From: Gossypium raimondii
Lineage: Eukaryota; Streptophyta; Magnoliopsida; Malvales; Malvaceae
Length of the DNA stretch: 64,000 bases
Assembly: GCF_025698545.1 (NCBI RefSeq)
Contig: NC_068575.1
Span: 53,453,980-53,517,979, forward strand
Direction of reading: 5' to 3'
The first letter of the stretch is position 1, and each line of letters starts with the position of its first letter. Under the pieces are notes generated by a model that saw only the letters and a list, made by a program, of their open reading frames with translations, searched no databases and was not told the origin of the DNA. Shown one piece after another: positions 1 to 10,082 of the stretch. A program made the position numbers and the translations under genes.

Positions 1-149
1 AATGTGACCCAATTGACAAGTTGACCACAAAAATAAATTCAAATTACAAGTCAAATTTTTAATAAGATTTTATTAACTAGTATTTTAGTTATTTTAAAGT
101 ACCTTTACAGACTATTTTGCTCTTGAATTATATTCTTTTTCTCACTTTG

Positions 150-1090
150 ATATTAAATCTTTTTTGTCCCATTTTAAGATCTAAACTTTTCTCTATTACC
201 CGTTTTAGGACCTTTTAAAAAAATCTAACCAATAAAAACACACCACGTCATCTATGACTTTGCATATTGACCGGTAATGTGGTATGCTGATCGGTAATAT
301 GGAAGGTTGACCAAAGTTGACTGACATTGACTCATGTTGATCAAGCAAAAAATCATTTAAAATGTAGAAAATCAACAAAATATCTAAAAATATTTAAAAA
401 AATTAAAATTTTGAAAACTTATAGAAATATGAAAAAATAAAAATATTAAAATAATTAAAACTTGTGATTTAGAAGGTTATATCATTCAATAATGACTAGT
501 GAGTTTTTTTTCTTTTGGCTTTCTTTACAATTTGTAAAAAGAAAAAGAAAATTTGACTATGGGAGTAGGTGTTTTAATGAAGTATATGTTTTATAATTTT
601 AATATTTTTATAAAATTTTAAATATATTTTAAATATTTTACATTTTTTATAAATTTCAACAACTTTTTAAAATTGGAAAAATTATAAAATATATACTTTA
701 TTCCCATAGTTAATGTTTTTGACAAATCATTTATAAAACCAAAATAAAAACCCATCAACCCAGAATGAATAATATAAGCTCCGAGACCACTTTTTAATTA
801 TTTTTATAATTATTTAGTATTTTTTTAATAATTTTCATAAATTTTTATAATTTTTTATCAATTAACATGGTCAACATCAGTTAACTTTGGTAAACTTTTC
901 ACGCTATCAATCAATGTGTCGTGTTGTTCATGACATGACATGTTTTCATTGGCCAACTTGTTTTAGCGCCATTAACTTTTAGGTAATAAAACATGTAACA
1001 GAGTAAAATATAGATACCAAAACGAAAAAAAAAATTCATGTACTAAAATAGGAAAATGAGTACAGTTCAGAGGCCAAATAGTGAGTAAAA
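150..1090. repeat. imperfect foldback (inverted-repeat) element
   Basis: The two ends are recognisable inverted copies of each other. The left arm (about 150-360) has the series CCAATAAAAACA, a GTCAT-rich stretch, TTGACC.AAAGTTGAC and CATGTTGATCAA. The reverse complement of 850-1090 gives the same order (CCAATGAAAACA, GTCATG, TTTACCAAAGTTAACTGATGTTGAC). A second nested inverted pair lies inside (about 552-600 with 680-711, around GACTATGGGA and TCCCATAGT). There is no coding capacity. This fits an old MITE or foldback element. I could not fix termini or a target duplication. Confidence 0.5.
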
Positions 1091-1189
1091 GCTTTTTTAA
1101 ATTAATAAATATATTAAAGTTCAGGGGTCGCAGAGAATAAAAATTTTCTTTTGGTTATCTTTTAAGCAAAGGCTTCTAACTATTTTGGA

Positions 1190-2070
1190 GCATTCTAGGC
1201 GGGGAATCGACCATAATAGCTCTTGTCCTAATCGCGGTTGTGAAATTGAGGATACTCTTCATGCTCTGAAAGATTGCTTGGTTACAAGTCATTCCTAGCG
1301 ATAGGCAAAGTCATTTCTTTTTCAGATTTTTACAAGATTGGTTGACTTCTAATCTTTAATCAAATGTGTGATTGTCTGGACGAGGGTTTCTTAGTCTTGT
1401 CTCTTCGGGCTAATTGCATGGCGTATTTGGAAAAACAATAACTTGTTCATTTTTCAATGCATCACTTGGACGGCTCTTGAAACTGTTAAGGTTTACATTG
1501 GTTAGGCGCAACAGTTCGATCTTAGTCATAGAGGCAACCGGTAATCCCTTCTAACAACTGCTTCTCAAACACACATGGCCAATATGTGGGTTAATTTGTT
1601 CACCGATGGTGCAGTTACTAGCGGTGATAGGAGAGCTTCTGTTGGGGGTGTTTTACGCGATCAACATGAGAATTGAATCTTGGGTTTAATCGTTGTTTGG
1701 GATGATGCTCAATCTTCGAAGCGAAACTTTGGGGAATATTAGATGGTCTACTGGTGATGCTTAGCAAATGTTTTAAAAGGCCCACGATTCAGACAGATAA
1801 TTTGGAGATTACTAGGACTTTACAAGAAAATATGATGACAGACTATGATATTACTGTGCTCAGAAGCGTTCGAAGAATTATGAGAACTGAAGAGCAATGG
1901 TGCATCAGATACGTCCCTAGAGATTTTAACAAAGTTGTTGATTGTTTGGCGAAACTGAGTCTAGTGGGGAATTCAAGTATTTAGGTTTATGTTATTACCC
2001 CGAATGAAGTTCTAGAGCTCATTCGACAAGACAAGACTAATGATGCTTTTGTCCAATTCATCTTAATGTA
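1190..2070 (+). pseudogene. LINE (L1-type) ORF2 3' relic: zinc-knuckle and RNase H
   Basis: Broken translation in more than one frame resembles the C-terminal end of plant non-LTR retrotransposon ORF2. Around 1200-1290 it reads like the Cys/His linker after reverse transcriptase (CPNRGCEIEDTLHALKDC). Around 1585-1670 it reads WVNLFTDGAV followed by GVLRDQ, the start of the RVT_3 RNase H domain with its catalytic Asp. The longest surviving frame, 1754-1984, carries the end of that domain (YVPRDFNKVVDCLAKLSL). Reverse transcriptase is absent and several frameshifts and stops are present, so this is a dead 5'-truncated copy. No poly(A) tail is clear at its 3' end. Confidence 0.75.
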
Positions 2071-2540
2071 ATTATATTTCTATGTTTTTCACCCAAAATA
2101 TATATATGTATATATATATTAAAGTTAATTGGACCATGCATCTCAAACTATAACTTTCATTCTAAAATGTCCTTAAACTTTTAAACATTCTAATTATATT
2201 CTCAAACTATAAATGTTATACAATAATGTTATTCCATTACTAAAATTATTAATTTAATTATTAAATAAAATGTTAAATCTTACTTGACATGTTTTAGAGT
2301 AAAAAGTTTAAAGAATATTATAAAAACAATTATTAAAAAATATTGATTTTAAAATTTTGAAACTTTTGTAAAAATTTTATCAGTCATTCCCTCATTTTTA
2401 TATTTATATTTTAATTTAATTTTTACGTGGTATAATTTAATTTTTCATTATTTATTGGAAATAGGAAATAAAAAGAATCCACAGGGTATATTCCAAAATA
2501 AAAAAAGGGCTGGAAAGTGCTAAGAAAGTGTTGAACGTAA
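2071..2540. other. AT-rich intergenic stretch
   Basis: No gene is visible. It contains a short TA-rich simple repeat at about 2097-2121 and long A/T runs, and leads into the bZIP promoter. Confidence 0.6.
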
Positions 2541-2541
2541 A

Positions 2542-2565
2542 GCTGGCGTCACTTTGCACGCCAGC
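2542..2565. promoter_or_regulatory. perfect 8-bp inverted repeat in the bZIP upstream region
   Basis: GCTGGCGT (2542-2549) and its exact reverse complement ACGCCAGC (2558-2565) flank an 8-base spacer, about 117 bp upstream of the TATA box of the bZIP gene. It stands out because the surrounding DNA is AT-rich. It could be a dimeric transcription-factor site or a hairpin. No factor is assigned. Confidence 0.35.
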
Positions 2566-2681
2566 GCTGACACCCAACCCACTAAGTTACTCAGTGAAAA
2601 GACCTTAAATACCCCTCCACCTCATCATTATTTTATCCACTAATCTAATCCAACACCCAATCAAGTCCTTCCTCAGTTGCC

Positions 2682-2687
2682 TATAAA
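2682..2687 (+). promoter_or_regulatory. TATA box of the bZIP gene
   Basis: TATAAA in the context CCTATAAAAGCCCC, followed about 30 bp later by a pyrimidine-rich leader typical of plant 5' UTRs. No ATG occurs between here and 2948, which suits a long leader starting near 2710-2720. Confidence 0.65.
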
Positions 2688-2947
2688 AGCCCCCATCCCC
2701 TGTTTTCAAAGCCTCTTTTCGATTCGCCTTTGCTAGCGCCTGTTTCGTCTGCTCTGCAATTATTTTCGCGTTTCATTTTCTTCATCCAGCTAAGTATTCT
2801 TAGTTTCTTGTTCTTTTCTTTTCCTTCTCCTTTTTGAGTCTTCACTCTTTTTGTCTCATTTTTTTCCTTTTATCTTAGATCTGGTTTAGAACTAGGGCTT
2901 TTTTTTTTCTTGACTTGCTTGTTTGTTATTTTTCGACTATATTGTTC

Positions 2948-3001
2948 ATGTCCGATCTGCGAATGCGGAGTCGAGTCTTTATTATAGAACTATTTCGATG
3001 A
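2948..3001 (+). CDS. uORF1 of the bZIP leader (17 codons)
   Basis: This is the first ATG downstream of the TATA box. It encodes 17 residues starting MSDLRMRSRV. Its TGA stop (2999-3001) overlaps the next ATG (2998-3000) in an ATGA junction. Group S1 bZIP leaders usually contain several uORFs. Here the role is inferred to be ribosome loading before the conserved peptide uORF. The peptide itself is not recognised. Confidence 0.5.
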   Translation: MSDLRMRSRVFIIELFR

Positions 3002-3018
3002 TTTTAGATTTTCTATGA
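2998..3018 (+). CDS. mini-uORF (6 codons) linking uORF1 to the sucrose-control uORF
   Basis: The peptide is MILDFL. Its ATG overlaps the stop of uORF1 (ATGA, 2998-3001) and its TGA (3016-3018) overlaps the ATG of the conserved uORF (ATGA, 3015-3018). Whether it is translated is unknown. It is listed because of its exact position in the chain. Confidence 0.35.
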   Translation: MILDFL

Positions 3019-3101
3019 GCTACGCCATCATCATGCATCGAATTCGTATTCTTCACTCGTTTTCAGTTGTTTTCCTTTACTGGTTCTACGTTTTCTCATG
3101 A
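3015..3101 (+). CDS. conserved sucrose-responsive uORF (SC-uORF) of a group S1 bZIP
   Basis: This uORF encodes 28 residues and ends in SFSVVFLYWFYVFS followed by TGA. That C-terminal string is the hallmark of the conserved peptide uORF in the leaders of plant group S1 bZIP mRNAs (bZIP11, bZIP53, bZIP2, bZIP44, bZIP1 type). In Arabidopsis this peptide stalls ribosomes when sucrose is high and so represses translation of the main ORF. An internal in-frame ATG at 3033 would give a 22-residue version that keeps the conserved tail. The stop lies 163 nt upstream of the main start codon. The ATG overlaps the preceding mini-uORF stop, and its own stop overlaps the next uORF start. Identification rests on the motif and its position, and both agree. 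Confidence 0.93.
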   Translation: MSYAIIMHRIRILHSFSVVFLYWFYVFS

Positions 3102-3139
3102 ATCAGCTCCCCTCGTTGTTCATCAATCCCTTCATCTAG
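3098..3139 (+). CDS. uORF following the sucrose-control uORF (13 codons)
   Basis: This frame starts at the ATGA (3098-3101) that closes the conserved uORF and encodes 13 residues beginning MNQLPSLF, ending with TAG. There is no further ATG until the main start at 3265, so ribosomes reinitiating after this frame would reach the bZIP ATG directly. Confidence 0.45.
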   Translation: MNQLPSLFINPFI

Positions 3140-3264
3140 ATCTAACCCCTAGCTAAGTTCTCTGACTATTGGAAAAAATTGAATTCCTTAATTATCATTC
3201 AATTTATCAGTTCATATTAAATATTCTTCCCGATAAAAAAAAAAAGAACAACACTCCCCTTGCT

Positions 3265-3693
3265 ATGGCTTCTTTGCAAAGGTCAGCGAGTTCATCCGAT
3301 TCGGATCCGCAGTATGCAAACATCGATGAGAGGAAAAGGAAGAGAATGCTTTCAAACCGTGAATCGGCAAGGCGATCAAGAATGAGGAAGCAGAAGCGGC
3401 TCCAAGATTTGGTTCAGGAAGTGAGCGCATTACAGAAAGATAACAGCCAGATCTCTGAAAGGATCAGCGTCGCCACCCAATGCTCCATCGAGATGCAATC
3501 GGCCAATAATGTTTTAAGAGCTCAGGCGATGGAATTGACCGAGAGATTACGGTCCCTGAATTCGGTGCTGCAAGTTGTGGAAGAAGTCGGCGGGTATGCC
3601 GTTGATATCCCTGAGATTCCGGAGCCGTGGCAGCTCCCCTGTCCAATACAGCCAATTATGGCTTCGGTTGATATGTTCGAGTATGATGGATAG
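3265..3693 (+). CDS. bZIP53: group S1 bZIP transcription factor, bZIP53-like
   Basis: A 142-residue, intronless basic leucine-zipper protein, the usual size for group S1. The basic region (about residues 23-45) contains NRESARRSR with the required N-x7-R (N31, R39). It is followed by a long zipper (about 47-105, with L49, L56, L84, L91 and L98 in register). The C-terminal part (DIPEIPE, then [14 protein letters not shown]) is the pattern I know from bZIP53 rather than bZIP11 or bZIP44. The family binds ACGT-core promoters as heterodimers with group C bZIPs and controls amino-acid, seed-maturation and low-energy genes in the nucleus. The ATG at 3265 is chosen because it is the first ATG after the uORFs and the protein starts MASLQ, as expected for the family. 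Translation is probably repressed by sucrose through the uORF at 3015-3101. No damage is seen. Confidence 0.93.
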   Translation: MASLQRSASSSDSDPQYANIDERKRKRMLSNRESARRSRMRKQKRLQDLVQEVSALQKDNSQISERISVATQCSIEMQSANNVLRAQAMELTERLRSLNSVLQVVEEVGGYAVDIPEIPEPWQLPCPIQPIMASVDMFEYDG

Positions 3694-5853
3694 ACTCTTC
3701 TTCCTTGTGTTGGCCAACGGGTGATGCTGCCCCATAATACTAGCCAAAATCCTATTTCCACTTTTCACCACATTCACTTTTCACATAAAAGAAAAAAGAA
3801 GAAGCAAATAATCATTTCTACTGTTAGTTAAAAAAGACCATACCTCTTTTGTGAACTGCACTAAAAGTGGTGAAAAATTAATGGGTTAGTTTAGCTAATG
3901 AAGGAGTGAGGGCTAAACGAGTGGTAGTTAAGGCAGATTCATGTATTGCTTCATGAAATGGTGGATTGGTCATACTAGTAGCATTGTTTTGAATTATCAA
4001 ATCCAATCCTTTAGGGGAAAGCTTGAGTGGCAAAACAAGAAGATGATAAAGTCTTTCTCCTTTTGTAAATGCTTGATTGGTCTCTATGTTTCCTAGCCAT
4101 TATCACATTCCAATGGTAGTTACTGCATTGTCAATTCTGCCAGGGAACAATCTAGCAATCATTGCCCATTTGAATCTAGTTGCTTAAACCGTCTTAATCT
4201 ATAATTCTTCCCTGCACATCATTCAACAAAAAGCCATTCATTTAGTAAACGAATCATACAACAAGGTGGACTTTTGATTTTTTTTTATTTTTTAAAGTTT
4301 ATGGTATATATTTATGAGTGGCCAACGAGTGGATTATATCTATTAGCAAACAAAAATATTTTTTTAATAATATTTTTAGTTTTTATTAAAATTTAATTAT
4401 TTTTATGATTTTGTATGTTTTTAAATACTGTTTATTTAGTTTAGGGTCAAATTAGTTATTAACCCTCTGAATTAACGTGGTACATCATTCCCTTAACGAG
4501 ACAAGTAATTAAAATGTAAAAACTTGATAACATCAGTGACTAGTACGTAATTTTTGAAGATTAAATGATTGAAATGTAATTTTAAACATAGACTAGGGAC
4601 TGTTGATGTAATTTAAATGCTGATGCGAAATGAAGATTGCAGGTGGAGAGGAGGCCTTCGCTTCCTTATTAAATGGAATAATAACATTTTTAGTAGCCCG
4701 AAATTATTAACAGTTCAATTCAAGTCCTTTTCAAATGAAAATTTAACTTTGATTCCCAATTTTTTTTAAAATTTTATTTGGTTTAATGCATTATTTGGGG
4801 TTTGATCTCAGCATGTGTTCTCACATTAAGGAATAAACTTTTTAGGGTTCAAGTTAGTCCCTAAATTGATAATTGTTCTCACATTGAGAGCTAATTTTCT
4901 TTCCAAGTTAATCCCTAATATTTCCTTTAAAAATGTTAGGGAAAAAAATTCAAACCTCAATATAAACAATTACCAAATACAAAGACTAACATAAACAACA
5001 ACAACAAAAAAAGAAATTAAAGCCTATTGCCAAATTTGATGACCAGAAATAGGGATTAACCCATTTTATTTTCGCTTCAGCACTAAAGTCCTAGCTTCTG
5101 CAGGTGGATGTATGAGGGTACCATCTGTCATGCTCTAGTTTCAGGCTTCGGTTGTTGCTTCCTCCCGATCGATATTTGTGTACAATTAAATCAATCTCAT
5201 ATAAATTTCAAATTTACTTCTTTACTTTTATTTTTAAAAATTTAAATCTTTTTTAACTATAAAATTGAAGTCTAATTATCAAATTGGTTAATATGACATT
5301 TTGTTGATAGTAACATAATCGAAAGGAATGTAATTTAATAATATTAAATGTCTAAGAAATAGGGATTAAATTTCTAAAAATAAAGTTGTAAATTTACAAA
5401 GATGTCATATATTTGTTTTCTTTTTCTGCCCGCCTTCAACTATTATTGAGCCAACATTCCACACGGGTCATGGTTGTAACTGCAATTTCTTAAAAAAGAA
5501 TAAAACGAAGATGGAGAAGTAAATGTATTTATAAAGGGTCAATGTTGCCTTTGAATAAACCAGACTGGAAAAGCTTTCAAAATCCCCAAAAGCAAGAGGA
5601 GGTTGGTGCAGAAAGAAAACCCAGGGTGGTCTGCATAAACAGGAACTGAGTATATAGTATATGCTACTCTTTTAATTAATCTTTTCTTCTTTTCTTTTTC
5701 CAGTGTGTGGTATGGTATAGGATTACATGATTTTAACAAGTAAACCACCAATAACATCTTCAGTGTGACATTAACAACTTAAAAAGAGTTTTAGGACAAC
5801 TCCAAATTTTTCATCACCCAACACAAAAAAGGACGTCATAATATAATAATACT
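3694..5853. other. bZIP 3' UTR and intergenic DNA
   Basis: The bZIP 3' UTR occupies roughly the first 400-600 bases. The rest is AT-rich with no gene seen. Two stretches (about 4440-4620 and 4840-5040) have the low-complexity, partly self-complementary look of decayed MITE halves, but no termini are defined. Confidence 0.5.
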
Positions 5854-6240
5854 TCAATTATCGTAAGTGCGGCACTCATCTGTCTCCGGGTTGTCTTTGC
5901 AATAATTCTCCAAAGGATCGTTGTCTTTCTTCTTGTCCCTCGCGTGGCTGGCTGCTGCACTCAGCTCTTCCACCTCGTCCCATGCCGCTACACACTCTCC
6001 GCTCGCCGGGTCATCCGAGCACGCCTCCTGTGCTTCCTTGACGCTTTTCTCCACCTTCTCCGATATGCTATCTGGGGCAGCTCTCACTGGCTTCATTACC
6101 TGCATCCGCCTCTGGGACTGGGACACCCTTTTCCAGGGCTGGCTTAGGGTTGCCACCTTGACGGGGCCACCCTTTTTTGAGTCCCGTACGTTGGCTACAG
6201 CTCTTAGGCTTACGAGGCTAACACTAGACAGGGTTGCCAT
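5854..6240 (-). CDS. CP12: chloroplast CP12 protein
   Basis: A 128-residue intronless gene. Residues 1 to about 52 are Ser/Arg/Val-rich and acid-free, as in a chloroplast transit peptide. The mature part has the two CP12 cysteine pairs, C74/C83 and C114/C123 (both C-x8-C), and the central signature AWDEVEEL (86-93) followed by SAAASHARDK. CP12 is an intrinsically disordered stromal linker. When its cysteines are oxidised it assembles GAPDH and phosphoribulokinase into an inactive complex in the dark, and thioredoxin in the light releases them. All known functional residues are present and the acidic C-terminal tail (ENYCKDNPETDECRTYDN) is intact, so this copy should be functional. The ATG at 6240 is the only plausible start and is preceded by an A-rich leader. 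A GATAAG I-box motif lies about 120 bp upstream, consistent with a light-regulated gene. Confidence 0.96.
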   Translation of the reverse strand: MATLSSVSLVSLRAVANVRDSKKGGPVKVATLSQPWKRVSQSQRRMQVMKPVRAAPDSISEKVEKSVKEAQEACSDDPASGECVAAWDEVEELSAAASHARDKKKDNDPLENYCKDNPETDECRTYDN

Positions 6241-8095
6241 TGTTGCTTGTTTGCTTTTGGATTAAGAGAAGAAAAGTTGTGCTAAGGTTTTCAGGAAATG
6301 AAACGATAAGAGGAACAGGGATTTTAATTGGTAACTCTAATGGTTGCTGAACGCACATATCTTATCATCATTGGCCCAATAATGAATTTCCACGTTGGAG
6401 AAAAGCACAGATATTTCCAATAATTTGCTTACTAATATGCTAACCAACGGCCACTCGTTCGAATGTTAAAAATCTAGGACTGCCGATTTTTATTTTATTA
6501 GCTTGGTCCGAAAGATTTGGTCTCTTGGAACCAACTTGTACGATGCCACGTAGGAAGGGTCTGTTTTGGTGGCATGGCTGTCATTTAAGTGCAAAGAGTA
6601 TTGGTGCAGATATGAGATACTTCAACCCTGATTTTCTCTAAGATTAGGAAAAGGTTAGGGTGGGATAGTCTTATTTGGTTCCGTTGCACATTCCTAAGCT
6701 TTCTGCCATAGCTTGGATGGCAATTCTGGACAAAGGCAAACTGCCATTGGTATGAATTTGGAGAGTGATTGGGGAGAGAGCTGGAATTGAAAGGGAAATC
6801 TTTACAAACTTGCTTTCATTTGGATAAAAAGGATTCGTAGCCCAAAGAAGAAGTAAAATAGTATTAAAGAGATGAGGTTACATACTGTCTTTCTATTATT
6901 TGATACATGTAGTCTTTCTTTGGAAATTATCTTTGTATTTTCACAAATTTAAAATTAGTTTTTATATATTTTTTATTTTAGGATTTAATTCCTCAATTTT
7001 TCGGATTTTAATTTAAAATTCAAGTCTATTTATTAAAATAATTAGATTTATTAGTGTAGCATTCTGAAAAAAAAAGAAAACTCAGTTGGTGGCACAATAA
7101 ATTTAAAAAAATAAGTTGCAATAAATCTAACCTATATTATTCATTATTAACCCTTACAATTAGGTCCCTAATAGTTTAAACATAAACGTTTCAAGCTAAC
7201 CCATTTCATCTCTTTCATAATTTTCACATAATCAAGTTGAATCGTTTCATGTTTCTAAACTCACTTCTGTATTGACAATTTGAACAATTATTAACAAATG
7301 TAAAAACTAATCAATGGGTTGATTAGTATAAACTTTGTAGATCAATAATTCACCCTATGCCATAAAAACTTGAGGAATTTATTCTCCTTTCTTCTTTTTT
7401 CTGAAGAGTAAAAAGATAATGATAATAAGCATTCATTCTCCATTTCTTCTTTCTTTCTCTTCAAACTTAAAAGATAATTTCTCAGATCTCTAATTTCTTT
7501 TTTCTATTCGAATGACCGTAAGCCTTATAGCTTCTCATTTTTTCCTTCATCAAGCGGTCACTCCATGCATTAGTGGAGGATGACCTTATCAAATTAACCA
7601 TCCAATTATCCCATTATAATTTGATTTATAAAAAGAATATCACCACTAAATACAGTCGGTTCCCCTTACACATATCATGGTCAAATTACTATTTAGGTCC
7701 TCCTTCCATTCCTAAAGTCCTTTCATATTCTCTCTTCCACCAATACATTTAACTTGATTAATTAAGTAAACTTAATTATGGATTTTATAGGGCCATGATT
7801 TAATGATAGCCTCGATAGTGGAACTTTTCACGTTCATCATTCTAAGTGTAGTTTAATTACCACTTAAGGCCAAGGCAAAATTATCACTTAAGTCCCCTCC
7901 CATTTATACTTTCACTTCTTGATTCTTTAACAAGTTAATTATTGTACTATTTTTAATATTCTATTTAATTGACTACTAAATAATTTTATTTTCTAATTTT
8001 CGTACTTACTTTGTAACTGTTGGATAATTTTTTTTAACGGTTCAATTTAATAAATTTAGATCACAAAACTAACTTTTCTTACACAGATAAAAATC
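6241..8095. other. CP12 promoter and intergenic DNA
   Basis: The first few hundred bases are the CP12 upstream region. The remainder is AT-rich with no protein similarity, RNA gene or clear repeat border that I can identify, up to the LINE fragment beginning near 8096. Confidence 0.5.
6361..6366 (-). promoter_or_regulatory. GATAAG I-box upstream of CP12
   Basis: CTTATC on the plus strand reads GATAAG in the direction of CP12, about 120 bp upstream of its ATG. I-boxes are common in light-responsive photosynthesis promoters. A second GATAAG in opposite orientation is at 6305-6310. A six-base motif occurs often by chance, so this is only suggestive. Confidence 0.3.
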
Positions 8096-8206
8096 GGGTC
8101 GTCGTCATTCTTGGACGTCACAAATGCCATGGACCATGGATGTTATTTGGGGCTTTCTTCTCTTATTGGCCGCGATGAGAAACAAATCTTTAGCTTCATT
8201 CGGGAA
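8096..8206 (+). pseudogene. LINE ORF2 fragment, 5' of the Copia insertion
   Basis: From 8144 the frame reads YLGLSSLIGRDEKQIFSFIRE, the conserved stretch after the reverse-transcriptase core of plant L1-type LINE ORF2. It stops exactly at the Copia LTR (8207) and its continuation is found 22 kb away at 30501, so it is the 5' half of a split element. The LINE is 5'-truncated, since no endonuclease or RT core is present. Confidence 0.8.
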
Positions 8207-8409
8207 TGTAAGTAACTCTATAAAATTGAATAAAAGAGAGAAATACTGAAATGAAAGGCTGATTATTTTGTATTCATTGTGTGCTTGTAACAGTACAAAG
8301 ATAGAACTTATATAATGACAAAGTATGACTAACTGTTGCTAACTAATCCACTGGCAATATACTAGATTTTGTTAACAGACTAACAACCTAACATTCACAT
8401 ACTCTAACA
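8207..8409 (-). repeat. Copia 3' LTR
   Basis: A 203-bp direct repeat of 30298-30500. On the minus strand it starts TGTTAGAGTATGTG and ends TTACTTACA. A TATATAAG box candidate lies near 8306-8314 on the minus strand. Confidence 0.9.
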
Positions 8410-10011
8410 TTCACCCAGCTTCTCAATAGGTAAGACCCGAAGCAAAGAACGAAACCGAGTAAATAAAGAGACAAACAAGGGTTTTTTAAAAATGCCAGCA
8501 ACCTGGTCACAGGTTGGTACTTCACCAACAATGAGCGAACCGTCAGCTACCTTTTCACGGATAAAAAATAGATCAAGTTCAACATGTTTGAACTTGGAGT
8601 GTAAGACCAGATTGGCAGCAACCGCAACGATGCTAGAATTGTCACACCAAACAGTAGGGGAATCGACAGAGTGAATCTGTAACTCAGTTGGTAGGGAGAC
8701 TAACCATGTAATATCACTGGTAGTGGCAGCAAGACTTCGATATTCTACTTCGCTGTCGACTGATAAATAACTTGTTACTTTTTCGAACACCACGAGACAG
8801 GCGTATCGCCGAAATACACACAAAATCCTGTTGTAGACCAACGATCATCAAAATCCAATCCCCAGTTGGCATCAGCATAACCAACGAGAGATAGCCTGTT
8901 GGATGGACGAAAAATTAAGCTATGATCAATAGTCCCATGTAAATACATTCAAAGCTAACAAATGAACTGAAGTAGGTGCATGCATAAACTAGCACACACG
9001 ATTTACAACATAAGCAATACCAGGCCGGGTAAATACTATATATTGAAGAGCACCGGCAAGACTGCGATACTCTGTAGGATCAACAAGATGCTCGCCCTCA
9101 TCTTTAGACAATGTGGACGAACTGATCATTGGTGTTTGAACACTCTTTGCATTAGTCAAGGAAAATCCTGTCAAGAAGATCTCTGATGTACTTGTGCTGG
9201 CATAAGTGTGGATTTCCAGTGGCAGATCGAGTGAATTCAATACCTAAGAAGTAATGAAGATCCCCCATGTCCTTCAGGGATAACTCATTATGTAACAGCT
9301 GAATAAAACTATTTACACTATTAGTCGTGCTCCATGTAACAATAATATCATCCACATAAACCAGAACATAAATTACAGATTCGGTCGTTACATGAACAAA
9401 CAAAGATGCATCAGACTCAGACACGAGAAATCTGTTAGAAACAATAAACTGCTTCAATTTGTTAAACCAGGCACGTGGCACTTGACGCAGCTCGTACAAT
9501 ACCTTTGTTAGATGACACACCAACTGCTCTCCAGCCGGACCAGTCTGAACATAACCTGGAGGTTGTTGCATGAAAACTTCGTCAGTCAGATTACTATTTA
9601 AAAAGGTATTATTAACATTTACTTGACGAAGTTGCCAACCACGAGAAACAACAACCGTCAATGTGGTTCGAATAGTCGTAGGTTTGACCACTGGGCTAAA
9701 CGTTTCCTTGAAATCACACTCAGGAACCTACGAACACCCTTTCGCGACTAGTCGAACCTTTCGTCAAGCAATTATTCCATCAAGATTTTTTTTAACTTGA
9801 AAAGCCACTTACACCATATCACTTTCCGTCCATAGGGCAAAGAAATAAGTTCCCAAGTGGAGTTAGCCATAAGTGCATCAAACTCTGCTTGAACTGCAAG
9901 TTTCCACTCTAGATCAGCAAACGCCTCTTCAACTGTGCGTGGTTCATAGTCAATGACCTCAACCATCAGAGCATTGGGTTTAAAACTATCAGCCTTAGAC
10001 CTAATAACCAT
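8404..10011 (-). pseudogene. Copia pol remnant: reverse transcriptase and RNase H
   Basis: Frames on the minus strand give the RT start (10011-9772, with WELISLPYGRKVI, the usual entry to RVT_2). They continue at 9691-9152, with NNTFLN, LYELRQVPRAWF and the catalytic YVDD (about 9344-9355). RNase H follows at 9240-8989 and 8841-8404 (SEVEYRSLA, then WCDNSS, then KFKHVELDLFFIREKV). The pieces lie in different frames with stops between them. The Gly of LYGL and Ala of QAPRAW are substituted, which agrees with decay. The last residues run into the 3' LTR. Confidence 0.88.
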
Positions 10012-10082
10012 ATTATGAGTATTGCCCAGTGGAAAGATGGAAGATTCGAGGAGCTCAAATTCGAAGCAGGTTCCTGAACAGA

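Noticed and set aside
3464..3777. Minus-strand open frames opposite the bZIP gene
   Set aside because: They are shadows of a well-conserved plus-strand coding region and have no family resemblance.
5921..6265. Plus-strand frames opposite CP12
   Set aside because: They are antisense to the intact CP12 frame and arise from its GC-rich codons.
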